This document shows, one piece after another, positions 63,673 to 64,000 of a stretch of 64,000 bases of DNA; the stretch's first letter is position 1, and every line of letters starts with the position of its first letter. The translations under genes were made by a program, and so were the position numbers. The notes under the pieces were generated by a model. It ran no database searches and was not told where the DNA came from. It saw nothing but the letters and a program-made list of their open reading frames with translations. The stretch is taken from contig DBBN01000126.1 in NCBI GenBank assembly GCA_002292215.1, positions 38,061 through 102,060 of the forward strand, written 5' to 3'. Source of the DNA: Glaciecola sp. UBA983. Lineage in GTDB: Bacteria; Pseudomonadota; Gammaproteobacteria; Enterobacterales; Alteromonadaceae.

Positions 63673-64000
63673 ATGATTTGCAGACAACGACCAACGACAA
63701 TCGCGATGAAATTAAAAGTGATTCTAATGCTTTCCTTAGCCACGTTTGGGGCTGTTTCTTTTATTGGTAGTGTCTCGCTAGCACACGCTCAAGCACAAGT
63801 TCAGGTATCGATGAGTTTAAATGATGCGGTTACTATCCCTGCATTTGTCGAGAAGGATTTATCGGCGGCGCGAGTGGTTGGTCAAAGTCGACTGACGATG
63901 TTTTTTTTCAAAATTTATGATGCGACTTTGTATGCGCCTTTAGGTCAATTTGATAAGAATAAACCGTTTGCGTTATCGCTGGCTTATTTACGCGATTTTG
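63673..64000 (+). CDS. Chalcone isomerase-like secreted protein (partial, 3' end outside window)
   Basis: The frame is open from the ATG at 63673 to the window end (109 codons); an ATG at 63706 (MKLKVILMLSL) is an alternative start. A signal peptide ends SLAHA-QA (about 39). The mature part has ARVVGQSRLTMFFFKIYDATLYAPLGQFDKNKPFALSLAYLRDF in two pieces around 65-109, matching the bacterial chalcone_3 family (PF16036). These periplasmic proteins are not known to be real chalcone isomerases; they may bind lipids. The rest lies beyond 64000. Confidence 0.75.
   Translation, partial: MICRQRPTTIAMKLKVILMLSLATFGAVSFIGSVSLAHAQAQVQVSMSLNDAVTIPAFVEKDLSAARVVGQSRLTMFFFKIYDATLYAPLGQFDKNKPFALSLAYLRDF

Overview
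The window is an AT-rich chromosomal segment of a marine-type gammaproteobacterium, most likely Alteromonadales (Shewanella-like or a close relative). This rests on the gene content: a DUF3450/ExbB/ExbD/TonB/TPR energising operon next to phoR, rplM-rpsI-petABC-sspAB in one block, a GNAT/C39 fusion divergent from a RimK-family ligase, and norspermidine genes. It is a call from gene families, not from a search. Almost everything is core chromosome. I see no tRNA, rRNA, insertion sequence, prophage or CRISPR array.

Layout. 1-13.5 kb: the end of phoR, a PstS-like phosphate-binding protein, a beta-helix lipoprotein, a large TonB-dependent receptor, and a six-gene operon for a dedicated TonB motor (DUF3450, long ExbB/TolQ-like protein, ExbB, ExbD, TonB, TPR). 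Two PhoB-type promoters with 11-bp repeats precede the lipoprotein gene and the motor operon, so the block looks like a phosphate-starvation outer-membrane uptake system. A lipoprotein prolyl oligopeptidase follows. 13.6-16.9 kb: cpxP-like gene divergent from cpxRA with a Cpx box between. 17-18.4 kb: an orphan AraC regulator with a degenerate receiver domain, coupled to an unknown gene. 18.6-27.1 kb: acyl-CoA ligase, a small membrane protein, a PQQ-type sugar dehydrogenase, acnB, a DUF192 lipoprotein and lysC.

27.1-33.9 kb (minus): the lptD-surA-pdxA-rsmA-apaG-apaH operon, with a 26-codon chemoreceptor relic between apaH and lysC. 34-45.2 kb (plus): djlA, xerD, dsbC, recJ, a small unknown gene, recO, pdxJ, acpS, rlmD, relA, mazG, mostly closely spaced. 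45.2-48.2 kb: the GNAT/C39 and RimK-family pair. 48.2-53.6 kb: rplM-rpsI, petABC (cytochrome bc1), sspAB. 53.6-58 kb: dolP-like, gmhA/diaA, yraN and lpoA on the minus strand, rsmI divergent. 57.9-59.6 kb: a frameshifted LysR C-terminal relic against a CxxC thioredoxin-fold protein and a PF03773 permease. 59.6-62.6 kb: nspC and carboxynorspermidine synthase, then an unknown gene. The window ends with a PLP desulfhydrase/deaminase-like gene and the start of a chalcone-isomerase-like secreted protein.

The parts most worth following up are the Pho-controlled TonB module, the GNAT/C39-RimK pair, the AraC/pseudo-receiver pair with its direct repeats, the permease locus with its 50-bp palindrome, and the two decayed genes.
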